Counted from the stretch's first letter, positions 54,924-62,479 are shown. The stretch: DNA of 64,000 nucleotides from Lachnospiraceae bacterium (GCA_016286035.1 JAEERY010000059.1:1-64000), one strand, 5' to 3'. A program made the numbers and translations. Notes: generated by a model not told the origin, from the sequence alone.

Positions 54924-55588
54924 GAGTTTTCTCCTCCAAACAAGAAAATGATCGTTTTAGCAAGTGTGTCAAAAAGGGGCTTTGGACTGACCTCTAAGTG
55001 AAGAGCCCCGTTTCCGTAGCAGGCAGAAAGAATACAGTTTAATTCAATGCCCGTATAAGCGGATGATATAAAGTCGTAGAGTTCTTCAGGGCTTCCCTTT
55101 AGTTTAAGATCATGTTTTTTTGCTGCTTCATTTAAAAGAGGCAGGGCGACTTTAGCAAGGTAATCAAAGTTACCTCTTCCCTTTATGTTTCCGATGATCT
55201 TTTTTGCCCGTTCCGGCTCGTTTATGGCCATGACCGTAAGATCAAAGTTTATCTTTTGTATATCCAACAGATGCTCTTCCATGGTGGAGGCAAGTACATC
55301 GCATACCTTTTTTACAGCCTGTTCAAATGAAAGGTCCTCCGAATCATTAAATACATCTTCAAGGCCGTCTATCAGGTTGTAGTTTGATCTCATCATGGTG
55401 ACCATATCGCTTAATATCTCATCGAGGTCTTTGTAAAAACGGTATATCCCTCCCTGGGAGAGCCCTGTCTGTTCTATCACATCCATCATCGTGACCATCT
55501 GGGCAGGTTTTTTAAGACAGACCTCATAGGCCGCATTAACGATCGATCGTTTTTTGTTATCAAAATACTCCTGTGATACCTTTGGCAT
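54920..55588 (-). CDS. TetR-family regulator
   Basis: 222 residues. The N-terminal helix-turn-helix spans about 15-60 (VTMMDVIEQTGLSQGGIYRFYKD), the classic TetR DNA-binding pattern; the rest is a helical ligand-binding domain with no recognisable effector site. GGAGG lies 5 bases before the ATG. A palindrome overlapping its own -10 element (55607-55628) is the likely autoregulatory operator, also controlling the coupled hydrolase gene. Confidence 0.93.
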   Translation of the reverse strand: MPKVSQEYFDNKKRSIVNAAYEVCLKKPAQMVTMMDVIEQTGLSQGGIYRFYKDLDEILSDMVTMMRSNYNLIDGLEDVFNDSEDLSFEQAVKKVCDVLASTMEEHLLDIQKINFDLTVMAINEPERAKKIIGNIKGRGNFDYLAKVALPLLNEAAKKHDLKLKGSPEELYDFISSAYTGIELNCILSACYGNGALHLEVSPKPLFDTLAKTIIFLFGGENS

Positions 55589-55606
55589 GTGAACCTCCGT
55601 GCATTA

Positions 55607-55652
55607 AAAATGAAACTGGTTTCATTTTAATTTTAATATAGTCACATGTCAA
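55607..55652 (-). promoter_or_regulatory. TetR-controlled promoter with palindromic operator
   Basis: On the minus strand TTGACA (55652-55647), a 17-base spacer and TAAAAT (55629-55624) form a near-consensus promoter. A perfect inverted repeat with 10-base arms (aaaatgaaac/gtttcatttt at 55607-55628) overlaps the -10 and the expected start of transcription. This is the standard arrangement for TetR repression. Confidence 0.85.
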
Positions 55653-55712
55653 GAACAGGAAACAGCGTGCGGTTTACATAAATTCAAGTGTGCTCGAACA
55701 CAGAAAAATTTA

Positions 55713-55754
55713 TCTGCATTTCGTGCACGAATTTCTGCATTTCGTGCACAAATC
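55713..55754 (+). repeat. two 21-bp direct repeats, probable regulator sites
   Basis: tctgcatttcgtgcac plus 5 more bases occurs at 55713-55733 and again at 55734-55754, identical in 19 of 21 positions and spaced by exactly 21 bases, two helical turns. Upstream lies a near-palindrome gtgctcgaacac (55690-55701). The region is non-coding. The layout suggests a dimeric activator or repressor for a plus-strand promoter. Confidence 0.7.
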
Positions 55755-55774
55755 CACTCAGGAAACAAAATCTG

Positions 55775-55865
55775 TGATATGGTAAATACGTAGCAGGCAA
55801 GGTGCTAAAACTTCATCATAATCCCTTTGAAGAGACCCACACCAAAGAGGTCTCTTCTCTTTTTA
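55775..55865 (+). ncRNA. candidate short transcript or leader with terminator
   Basis: An extended -10-like TGATATGGT (55775-55783) lies just after the direct repeats; downstream a perfect 9-base stem (55829-55837 with 55849-55857) is followed by TCTTTTTATC, a good intrinsic terminator on the plus strand. No gene lies between. This would produce a small RNA of about 75 bases, or a premature-termination leader for the small membrane protein at 55999. The terminator is well supported, the promoter weakly. Confidence 0.45.
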
Positions 55866-55998
55866 TCTTCTTTTTTCCATGCAAAGAGCAAAATACACCT
55901 TCATAATTTGTTCCTATGATCATTTATATCCATCCCGATAAGCACTAGAATAAAGGCATAAAGAAACAGTTAACCCTCACAGAAAGGATGTGAAGTTT

Positions 55999-56217
55999 AT
56001 GATAACGATCTTAGTGATAGCAACAATAGCAATAATGTTTAAGATCTTAGTGTTTGGTCTAAAGGCTGCATGGGGGATAGCAAAGTTACTCCTTACACTT
56101 ATAGTCTTCCCGGTTATAATGGTCGCACTCGTGATGTTCGGTCTCATATATCTTGCGATCCCGATCCTTATCGTAGCCGGTATAATAGCACTTGCAGCAT
56201 CATGTGCTACAGCATAA
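55999..56217 (+). CDS. small, very hydrophobic membrane protein
   Basis: 72 residues, nearly all Ile, Leu, Val, Ala and Met, with two to three possible membrane helices and only a few charged residues (two or three Lys near the N-terminal third). The ATG at 55999 is chosen over the GTG at 55990: AAAGGA lies 10 bases before the ATG but only 1 base before the GTG. It ends CATA after an ASC motif, which is not a lipobox because it is C-terminal. It is followed by a terminator at 56267-56300. I do not recognise a family; small peptides of this kind can be stress or toxin-like membrane proteins. Confidence 0.65.
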   Translation: MITILVIATIAIMFKILVFGLKAAWGIAKLLLTLIVFPVIMVALVMFGLIYLAIPILIVAGIIALAASCATA

Positions 56218-56266
56218 GATGATCAATCGAACTTAAGGGATCTAAAGTTCCCTTGATTTCTATACA

Positions 56267-56300
56267 GGAGCCGTCCATACTGCCAATGGATGGCTCCGTT
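56267..56300 (+). terminator. terminator after the small membrane protein
   Basis: ggagccgtccat pairs with atggatggctcc (one G-U) around a 6- to 7-base loop and is followed by GTTTATTTG. A weaker stem (aaggga/tccctt) lies just before it at 56235-56254. Confidence 0.7.
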
Positions 56301-56350
56301 TATTTGCCCTGACTTTTTGTGCTATAATGAACTAAACAAGGAGGATGTTT

Positions 56351-56848
56351 ATGAAAAGATCGCTTATGATATTTTTTCTTTTGCTCACTCTGGGACTTTT
56401 TGCTTCATGCGGAAAGACTGAGGAAACAGAGGATACGCCAGAAGAGACTGTCGCACTCTCCGATCAGGTCTATTTAAATATAAAAAAGGACCTGTCAGCA
56501 CAGGCCGGTGAGATAATAGATGCCTCGCAGAGAGCCGTCTATTCTTCATATGAAGAGGTATATAATGATTATTCGGGAATGCTTTCCGAACTTTACAAGG
56601 CTCAGGCTTCTGATCTTAAAAAAGAGATAGAAGAAGGTGCCGATAATAACGCACTTTCAAAAAGTGTAGCCGACAAGACAGCAAAGCTTAGAGATATAGC
56701 GGCGGACGGTGTGAGCATGATGTCCAAGATGGCCTCCATAAATCCCGTTGATAACGGAGATTACAGTGACTGGAGCAACAAGTTAAACACTATATGCACC
56801 GCATATGAGAACAAGCTGACAGAAACATTTACCGATTCGGCAAAATAA
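56351..56848 (+). CDS. small lipoprotein
   Basis: 165 residues. The N-terminus MKRSLMIFFLLLTLGLFASC is a lipoprotein signal peptide with lipobox L-F-A-S-C at about 16-20. The mature part begins with a Glu/Thr-rich linker (about 22-37) and is then largely helical, with D/E/K-rich segments. AAGGAGG lies 6 bases before the ATG at 56351, ruling out the overlapping ATG at 56345. The function is unknown; no enzymatic motif is seen. It ends at a perfect hairpin that is repeated at 60234-60264. Confidence 0.8.
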   Translation: MKRSLMIFFLLLTLGLFASCGKTEETEDTPEETVALSDQVYLNIKKDLSAQAGEIIDASQRAVYSSYEEVYNDYSGMLSELYKAQASDLKKEIEEGADNNALSKSVADKTAKLRDIAADGVSMMSKMASINPVDNGDYSDWSNKLNTICTAYENKLTETFTDSAK

Positions 56849-56876
56849 TAAAACAATGATATGATAAACAGGCAGT

Positions 56877-56908
56877 TTAAAAGGGATATCCGTTTTGGAT
56901 ATCCCTTT
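56877..56908. terminator. repeated terminator hairpin, left copy
   Basis: Perfect 12-base stem (56880-56891 with 56897-56908, aaagggatatcc and its complement) with loop gtttt, followed by TTAACTG. It ends the lipoprotein gene. A 31-base stretch (56877-56907) is identical, in the same orientation, to 60234-60264. Confidence 0.85.
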
Positions 56909-57041
56909 AACTGTAAACAAAGCGGTTTTGAGAAAACACAATTCTCAAGATCATTTTTTTATAAAAATACTCATCCTGCCATGTGAATTCTTATCGGCAA
57001 AAAATACGGATGATGCTACAAAACAGTTATCCCCGGATAGC

Positions 57042-57389
57042 TTATCCTTCAAGGATATTCAACTCATCCTCTATCGCTCTGGATACAAACTGGTTTATGG
57101 TAATTCCCTCATTGGCTGCGTACAAAGCTATTTTTTTATGTTGTTCAGGTTTAATACGCACATTAAAAGAGCCTTTAAATTCACGCTCAGGGTCTTTACC
57201 GATTTTTTTACAATGATCAAGGTAATTATCTATGCAGTCACGCATGGACTGTGATAGTTCTTTTACAGATTCTCCGTGAAAATTTAAAGAGTCATTGATA
57301 CCGAGAACATGTCCAATAAAGATCTGATCATCCTGATCAAATTCAACCTTTGCATGATATCCATTATATTCCATCAGCGAACTCATCAT
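57042..57389 (-). CDS. hicB: HicB antitoxin
   Basis: 115 residues. The N-terminal partial RNase-H-like fold (YNGYHAKVEFDQDDQIFIGHVLGI, then the HGESVKELSQSMRDCIDNYLDHC helix) is the HicB fold, and the C-terminal 45 residues (FNVRIKPEQHKKIALYA..ITINQFVSRAIED) are a ribbon-helix-helix DNA-binding domain. It neutralises HicA and represses the operon. It begins one base from the end of hicA, so the two are coupled. Confidence 0.92.
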   Translation of the reverse strand: MMSSLMEYNGYHAKVEFDQDDQIFIGHVLGINDSLNFHGESVKELSQSMRDCIDNYLDHCKKIGKDPEREFKGSFNVRIKPEQHKKIALYAANEGITINQFVSRAIEDELNILEG

Positions 57390-57646
57390 TATATTTCACC
57401 CACTTCCTTTAGAAATCCTATTACCATTTTTATCTGATACCTGTATAATTCATTTCCCGGATGCCGTCCGTCAAATTGAATGATACGTTTTGTTTCAATA
57501 TGATAATAACCTATTCCGGATCCTCTCCCGCCTTCAAATCTCTCACATCCGCACTGCTTCATAAGTAAGTCAGGTTCTCTCGTTGTAAAGTTTGTGGGAG
57601 CCGGTTTAGACAATAGTTTTTCTAATAATTCTGATCTCTTAGGCAC
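57389..57646 (-). CDS. hicA: HicA toxin
   Basis: About 85 residues, an mRNA interferase with a dsRNA-binding-like fold. The catalytic His lies in GSGIGYYHIETKRIIQFDGRHPGNE. The promoter at 57678-57706 would start transcription near 57671, which excludes the frame's first GTG at 57679. The two remaining starts are ATG at 57652 (signal 1 base away) and GTG at 57646 with AGAGG 7 bases upstream; I prefer GTG, giving MPKRSELLEKL, a common HicA opening. Confidence 0.9.
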   Translation of the reverse strand: MPKRSELLEKLLSKPAPTNFTTREPDLLMKQCGCERFEGGRGSGIGYYHIETKRIIQFDGRHPGNELYRYQIKMVIGFLKEVGEI

Positions 57647-57658
57647 TGCCATACCTCT

Positions 57659-57706
57659 GCAACTAATTTCTAGTTGCACTATATCATTTTATTTTATTCT
57701 CGTCAA
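57659..57706 (-). promoter_or_regulatory. hicAB promoter and probable HicB operator
   Basis: On the minus strand TTGACG (57706-57701), 17 bases and TATAGT (57683-57678) form a near-consensus promoter. The inverted repeat gcaacta-5-tagttgc (57659-57677) begins right after the -10 and covers the expected transcription start, a suitable site for autoregulation by the ribbon-helix-helix HicB. Confidence 0.8.
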
Positions 57707-57734
57707 TCGGAAATGCACTTCAGGTTTTTTCGTC

Positions 57735-58324
57735 ATTTTATAATTAAACGAAATCATTATGATCGCTAATATGTCTGATACTACAACATATGTATTAATA
57801 ACCCTTCTTCGTCCATCTTCATTCAAAAGATATGCACATATCATCACGCATATCATATATATATGGGTTATATAGCCCGACTAAAGGATCGTTCCACCAA
57901 ATAAAGCTGATTTAGGATAAGCTGAAGCAACAACCGTAATAATCCCCCAGACCAATAGAGCTATCCACCAGAGTAACCATGGTTCCCTGCATTTAACCTT
58001 TCCCAATATGCCCTTTATCCCAAGATGTTCTTGCACTATCTTTCCTCTCACAAAGAACACAGCAAAAACTGTCATGAGGATAAACCCAATGCTTGAAACA
58101 ATTATACACCTGTAATTATATAAATAAGGATCATACGAAGGTATGTCCAACAGCATAATATAATTAATAATACCTATGATCAAAGGCGTCACGCAAAGCA
58201 AACGCAAAAGCCACTCAGCAATCTCTGCAAACCCTTCTTTCCCGATTCTGTCGTAAATACTTATTAATGATCCTCTTTTTCCCTTTTCTTCCATAACAGT
58301 TTTGTCCTTCACTTCACTATTCAT
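57735..58324 (-). pseudogene. broken O-antigen-ligase-like gene (N-terminal third)
   Basis: The reading frame matches the intact ligase-like protein at 28522-29928: shared IMLLDIPSYDPYLYN, REPWLLWW, LLVWGIIT. An in-frame TAG at 57881-57883 then interrupts it, but the same frame continues with homology: SGYITHIYMICVMICAYLLN followed by a segment ending VVVSDILAIIMISFNYK, matching the intact SGYVSHVFMICLMGCAYLVN and VIVADFLAMVMLSLEYN. Homology stops near 57735, just before the hicAB promoter. The start is uncertain (ATG at 58324 or 58294, neither with a clear ribosome binding site). This is a relic with a nonsense mutation and a 3' truncation. Confidence 0.88.
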
Positions 58325-58355
58325 ATTTGTGTTATAATAATCAGGAGGCTCAAAC

Positions 58356-59414
58356 ATGAACAATACTTCCAATCATTACATACAACTAGATTTTATAAAA
58401 GTCATGGCAACAATCATGATCATATTCCACCACTATCAACAGATTTTCGGTGTTTACTTTTATAATCATGTGAATTATTATTTTGGTCTGTTTGATTTTG
58501 GCATATTGGTAGAATTATTCTTTCTTATTTCAGGTATAGTTATTTCTAAACATGAGCAAAGTATACAGAACTCTGATCATACTTTTAAAAAATTCTTCAT
58601 CAATCGGTATCTGCGCCTCATTCTCCCGATAATGGGCTCTGTAATCGCCTATGAAACAATCAGTTACTACGCCGGAATTATGAACGTTGAAAACTGGCTG
58701 TTTGAAACCGGAATAAACCCCCTCGGGGCTGTTGTTGCCTCGCTTGGTATTTCAGCATGGGGAATTCTTGATAATCCAATGATCAATAATCCCATATGGT
58801 ATGTTTCTGTTTTATTTTTATGCTACCTAATATTCTATCTGATTCTAAAAGCATCTAGAAAGCTCAATTGTTCTGCTATATATTTTTACATTCTTATAAT
58901 AGTATTAGGCATATCCACTCAATTGTTAAGCATTAATATTCCTTTACTTAATTATTCAACCTCACGTGGATATATCGCATTCTTCTTTGGTGTTATTCTA
59001 TCTCATAGAATAAACAAGACCAGCACCCCATCGCTTCCAGAAGTAATAACATGCATCATACTAATCATGTTGTTTATTCACTCATATATACATTACTACA
59101 ATTATATAAAACCGATAATATTGTATCTGCTTGTTTTTATACTCTATCCATCACTCATTCGCATTATCATGGCTACTGATTTCACACTTATCAAACATAG
59201 TATCTGGACCAAACTAAACCGGTATGCATATTATGTATTTGTTATGCATCTTCCCACATTGTTTGCGCTATTCGTTGGAATAAACCTAAATATCATTCAT
59301 TATGATATTACATTAAGATCTAATATGTTTTTATTTGCTCTAATATCATATATCATTGGCATAATATACTACTATATTATTTACTTAATCACGCCAAAAC
59401 ATGATTTGTCTTAA
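58356..59414 (+). CDS. membrane acyltransferase, family 3
   Basis: 352 residues with about ten hydrophobic helices. YIQLDFIKVMATIMIIFHHYQQ near the N-terminus carries the conserved acyltransferase-3 His in the first helix, and NPIWYVSVLFLCYLIFYLI the second conserved region. Such enzymes O-acetylate surface polysaccharides. AGGAGG sits 7 bases before the ATG, a strong signal. It is the only large plus-strand gene among minus-strand relics and overlaps the 3' end of the YfhO relic by 26 bases, so it was probably inserted between the relics' two halves. Confidence 0.88.
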   Translation: MNNTSNHYIQLDFIKVMATIMIIFHHYQQIFGVYFYNHVNYYFGLFDFGILVELFFLISGIVISKHEQSIQNSDHTFKKFFINRYLRLILPIMGSVIAYETISYYAGIMNVENWLFETGINPLGAVVASLGISAWGILDNPMINNPIWYVSVLFLCYLIFYLILKASRKLNCSAIYFYILIIVLGISTQLLSINIPLLNYSTSRGYIAFFFGVILSHRINKTSTPSLPEVITCIILIMLFIHSYIHYYNYIKPIILYLLVFILYPSLIRIIMATDFTLIKHSIWTKLNRYAYYVFVMHLPTLFALFVGINLNIIHYDITLRSNMFLFALISYIIGIIYYYIIYLITPKHDLS

Positions 59415-60192
59415 AGTTATCCTTGTTATCAGTCAAATGCTTATTATTTAGAAGTATGATCATAATCCATAGACAAGCAGAAATGAGCATACTTATCAAT
59501 CCAGCTATTAACCCAGGCGGAAAGAAAGCAATTTCAACGTTATGTTGCCCTCCAGATAACGGAACGATTATCATGGTATCTCTGTAATCACAATATTCAA
59601 CCCGATGTCCATCAACCTTAACCTTCCATCCATCCATATATGGTAAGGTAAGCAACATATTCCCACCTTCACCGGCATCTATAGTACCTTCAAAACGTAC
59701 TTTAGAATGCTCTGTTATATTAAGTTGATTCTTTGACAAAGAATTCAAGATATTATGATATGCTTCCTCATTAAAAGAAAAGACATGCATGATACCATAG
59801 TATTTTTCACTTAAGACTTCAATATTAAGTTTTTCTCCCGATACGTGTTCACCCAAAAACACCATATAAGCCGATTCATTATGAGGATCTATGAATTCAC
59901 CAACGCTTTCACCATTTAAAAACAATTTATTATCAGCTTTGAGTGCTTTTTGTTCTTTTGACAATTGTCTGCTATTATCAATCTCGAAATAAGCCCAAAT
60001 ATTTTGATTTTCAAACGCATTTCCACTTAATACTCTACGTGCATCCCCTTCCTTAAGTCTTGTCATATATCCCAGTGACAGTGCATCATCATCTTCATAT
60101 AGCGAATAAAGCCCCTCAGAAGCAATCAATCTGCCATATATAGGCTTATCAACATACAGCAATTTATACTTTAAGATAGGAGGGTATACCAA
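59389..60192 (-). pseudogene. YfhO gene relic, C-terminal third only
   Basis: 267 codons equivalent to the end of the intact YfhO copy at 29918-32359: ALSLGYMTRLKEGD, FENQNIWAYFE, the GEGGNMLLTLPYMDGWKVKV strand, MIIVPLSGGQHNVEI and the last helix. All membrane helices of the N-terminal two thirds are missing, the frame opens with TTG and has no ribosome binding site, and homology begins abruptly near 60180. Without the transmembrane part it cannot work as a YfhO protein. With the ligase relic at 57735 it preserves the YfhO-then-ligase gene order. Confidence 0.85.
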
Positions 60193-60196
60193 AAAT

Positions 60197-60230
60197 AAAC
60201 AAAGCCAGGATGAGATCCCTGACTTTGTTT
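60197..60230 (-). terminator. second hairpin in tandem terminator
   Basis: aaacaaagccagg (60197-60209) pairs with cctgactttgttt (60218-60230), one G-U mismatch. On the minus strand it is followed by ATTTTTGG. Together with the repeated hairpin next to it, it gives the DUF1508 gene a double terminator. Confidence 0.65.
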
Positions 60231-60233
60231 AGA

Positions 60234-60264
60234 TTAAAAGGGATATCCGTTTTGGATATCCCTT
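60234..60264. terminator. repeated terminator hairpin, right copy
   Basis: The same aagggatatcc-gtttt-ggatatccctt hairpin as at 56877-56908, identical over 31 bases in the same orientation. On the minus strand it runs into TTTTAATCT and lies just past the stop of the DUF1508 gene, which it terminates. Confidence 0.85.
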
Positions 60265-60272
60265 CAACTTAC

Positions 60273-60641
60273 TTATTTCTCTGTTATCTTGCCGTCCTTT
60301 GCGTTCTTCTGGACTGAAGCAACACCCTTTAGGCAGCTGTCTAACTTTGAGTAGCCCTCTCCTGTTGCTATTATCTGTCCGTTCTTTGCTTTAAGACGGA
60401 AGCGGAACTCGCCCTTCTTATCCTTGTAAACCTCAAACTTGGGATTTGTAACAGCCTTGAATCCTTTTTCTGTCTGGTCCTCAACCTTTGCGATCTGCGA
60501 ATTTGTCATAACAGATGCGATGCCCTTTTTAGCTGAAGCAGCGCTCTTGTAAACCTGGCTTGATGCTATGATCTCGCCATTACCTGCAACAAGATTGAAT
60601 TTGTAACCGTTCTTTGCTTCTGATAATACGAATTTGCCCAT
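60273..60641 (-). CDS. DUF1508 (YegP-like) tandem-repeat protein
   Basis: 122 residues made of two copies of the about 55-residue YegP/DUF1508 fold: FVLSEAKNGYKFNLVAGNGEII..SKASAKKGIASV-type in the first, FEVYKDKKGEFRFRLKAKNG and KLDSCLKGVASVQKNA in the second. The protein is small, cytosolic and basic; family function is not firmly known. GGAGGG lies just before the ATG. It is monocistronic, with tandem terminators. Confidence 0.92.
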   Translation of the reverse strand: MGKFVLSEAKNGYKFNLVAGNGEIIASSQVYKSAASAKKGIASVMTNSQIAKVEDQTEKGFKAVTNPKFEVYKDKKGEFRFRLKAKNGQIIATGEGYSKLDSCLKGVASVQKNAKDGKITEK

Positions 60642-60728
60642 TTAAGAATCCCTCCTTCAATTATGTTAGATTATTGGATGATTATATAATAGCAAATCTT
60701 TTTATCAATTTACAGCATTTTTATAAGA

Positions 60729-62405
60729 TCATTCCTCAGGTTGCAAAGTATCCTTGTATTTAACCTTGTAAACTCTTGCAAGTGAATCGTTTATCCTGTG
60801 CTCGTCTATGGTCCCGTCGTTGACTGCATCTATTACACCGTTGTAGGCAAGTTCAAAGTCTTCCGGCATGAGTATCATGTCGGCACCTGCCTTTAATGCC
60901 TTGATGGCTGCCTCATCAGCCCCGTAATACTCCGAGATGGCTGCCATGCTCATAGAATCTGTTATTATCACGCCGTTATATCCCATATCGACTCTTAACA
61001 GATCCGTCATGACCTCTCTTGATATCGAGCAGGGAAGAGGTTCCTCAGTAAGAGAAGGTGCAGAGAAGTGACCGACCATGATCATATCAACTCCGCTCTC
61101 GATAGCGGCTTTAAACGATAAGAGCTCGCAGCTTTCCATCTCAGATCTTGACTTTGTTGTGGATGCCAGAGTCTGATGAGTATCACCGTTAACATCTCCC
61201 TGACCCGGGAAATGCTTGACACAGGTATATACACCCGCTTCATCAAGTCCTTTTACGGCACTTGATACCATGTTGCTGACAACATCGGCATCTGCACCAA
61301 ATGAACGGTTGCCGATAGCCTTATTGTCCGGATTGGTCAATACATCCGCAACAGGCGCAAAATCAAGGTTAAAGCCGTATTCTTTCATATAGTTGCCGAT
61401 ACTGTTGTATGTATCGAATGTTGTTATCGTGTTATTCTCTTCTCCAAGCTCTGCGGCTGTGGGGATCTTGTCAAGCTTAAGAGCCTGCTGGATTCGTGTG
61501 ACATCACCGCCTTCTTCGTCAACAGCGATAAATAAAGGATATCTGCTGTAACTGACAGTGTTGTCGATCATCTCTTTTATCTGATCGGCAGAAGTTATGT
61601 TCTGCTTGAAATAAACTATTCCTCCCACGGGATACTTTTCAAGCGCTTCCTTTGTTCCGTCACCTGCTTTTGTTACAGCCTGCTGGCCGGTTAATGACTC
61701 GGGTGTCACAATGAATAATCCTGCGACCTTCTCTTCAAGGGTCATCTCGGATATCATGTTTGTGACCATTTCTTCCAAAAGCTCTTCTTCAGACTGAACT
61801 TCCGGAGTTGGTTCTTCCTCTTCCTGTTCTTCTTCCTCCTGGGTTATAAGAGGCGTCATGTCTATTACAGGTTCTGTTACTGCGGGAGTTATCTCTTCCA
61901 CTACCGCAACAGGTTCATCCTTATCTGTGTTCTCGGAAACAAATTTTGCTCCGAAAATACTTCCTATCGCTATGAGCGCAACAATGACAAAGAATACCGT
62001 GAAGGCTATTATCCTGTTTGTCTGTCTTCTCTTTTGTCTTGCCAGTCTTTTTTCTTCGGAAGTGATCTTCTTTTTAGGTTGTGTATCATCCCCATCCTTT
62101 GGAGGTTCACTCTCTGGGGGTGTAACATTGTCCTCGGGAGCTTCCGTCATGTTCTCATGTATGGCATCCCAGCTCTGTGTCTCACCGGGGTCAGAAGAAA
62201 CTTCTTCGCTTTTTTCAGGCTCTTTTTTAGTCTCTTCTATCTCGTCTGTTTTCTTTTCCTCCTCAGCCTGTTTAGCCTCAGCCTCTTTTATCTCAGCTAT
62301 GGGTTTTATCACACCTGTCTCTTCCATAGCGGCAATGGCTTCCGGGATATCCGAAAGATCCAGAGTTTCTATATCATCATTCAGAAAATTATTGTTATCT
62401 GACAT
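60729..62405 (-). CDS. nagZ: membrane-anchored GH3 glycosidase, NagZ-like
   Basis: About 558 residues. An acidic, proline-rich cytoplasmic N-terminus (1 to about 130) leads to a signal-anchor helix near 135-155, a Glu-rich linker and the GH3 barrel. KHFPGQGDVNGDTHQ is the NagZ-type loop with the His general-acid/base dyad region, and GVIITDSMSM holds the nucleophile Asp. It probably cleaves N-acetylglucosaminyl linkages in cell-wall material outside the membrane. The ATG at 62405 with GGAG 7 bases upstream is preferred over the ATG at 62408. The long charged cytoplasmic tail is unusual for NagZ. Confidence 0.88.
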   Translation of the reverse strand: MSDNNNFLNDDIETLDLSDIPEAIAAMEETGVIKPIAEIKEAEAKQAEEEKKTDEIEETKKEPEKSEEVSSDPGETQSWDAIHENMTEAPEDNVTPPESEPPKDGDDTQPKKKITSEEKRLARQKRRQTNRIIAFTVFFVIVALIAIGSIFGAKFVSENTDKDEPVAVVEEITPAVTEPVIDMTPLITQEEEEQEEEEPTPEVQSEEELLEEMVTNMISEMTLEEKVAGLFIVTPESLTGQQAVTKAGDGTKEALEKYPVGGIVYFKQNITSADQIKEMIDNTVSYSRYPLFIAVDEEGGDVTRIQQALKLDKIPTAAELGEENNTITTFDTYNSIGNYMKEYGFNLDFAPVADVLTNPDNKAIGNRSFGADADVVSNMVSSAVKGLDEAGVYTCVKHFPGQGDVNGDTHQTLASTTKSRSEMESCELLSFKAAIESGVDMIMVGHFSAPSLTEEPLPCSISREVMTDLLRVDMGYNGVIITDSMSMAAISEYYGADEAAIKALKAGADMILMPEDFELAYNGVIDAVNDGTIDEHRINDSLARVYKVKYKDTLQPEE

Positions 62406-62450
62406 CATATATCTCCACTTACTGCTTTTTCACATAATTTCACAAGTGGT

Positions 62451-62479
62451 AGTATATCACATATTCGGTAAATACAAAA
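62451..62479 (-). promoter_or_regulatory. extended -10 promoter of the GH3 gene
   Basis: On the minus strand TTTTGT (62479-62474), 17 bases and TATACT (62456-62451) preceded by TGA make an extended -10 promoter. The leader to the ATG at 62405 is about 40 bases. Confidence 0.6.

Noticed and set aside
55713-55754. CRISPR array
   Set aside because: Only two adjacent 21-base copies with no unique spacers between them and no cas genes nearby.
58333-58338. TATAAT just upstream of the acyltransferase gene as a -10 box
   Set aside because: Transcription would start at about 58345, inside or after the ribosome binding site, leaving no usable leader.
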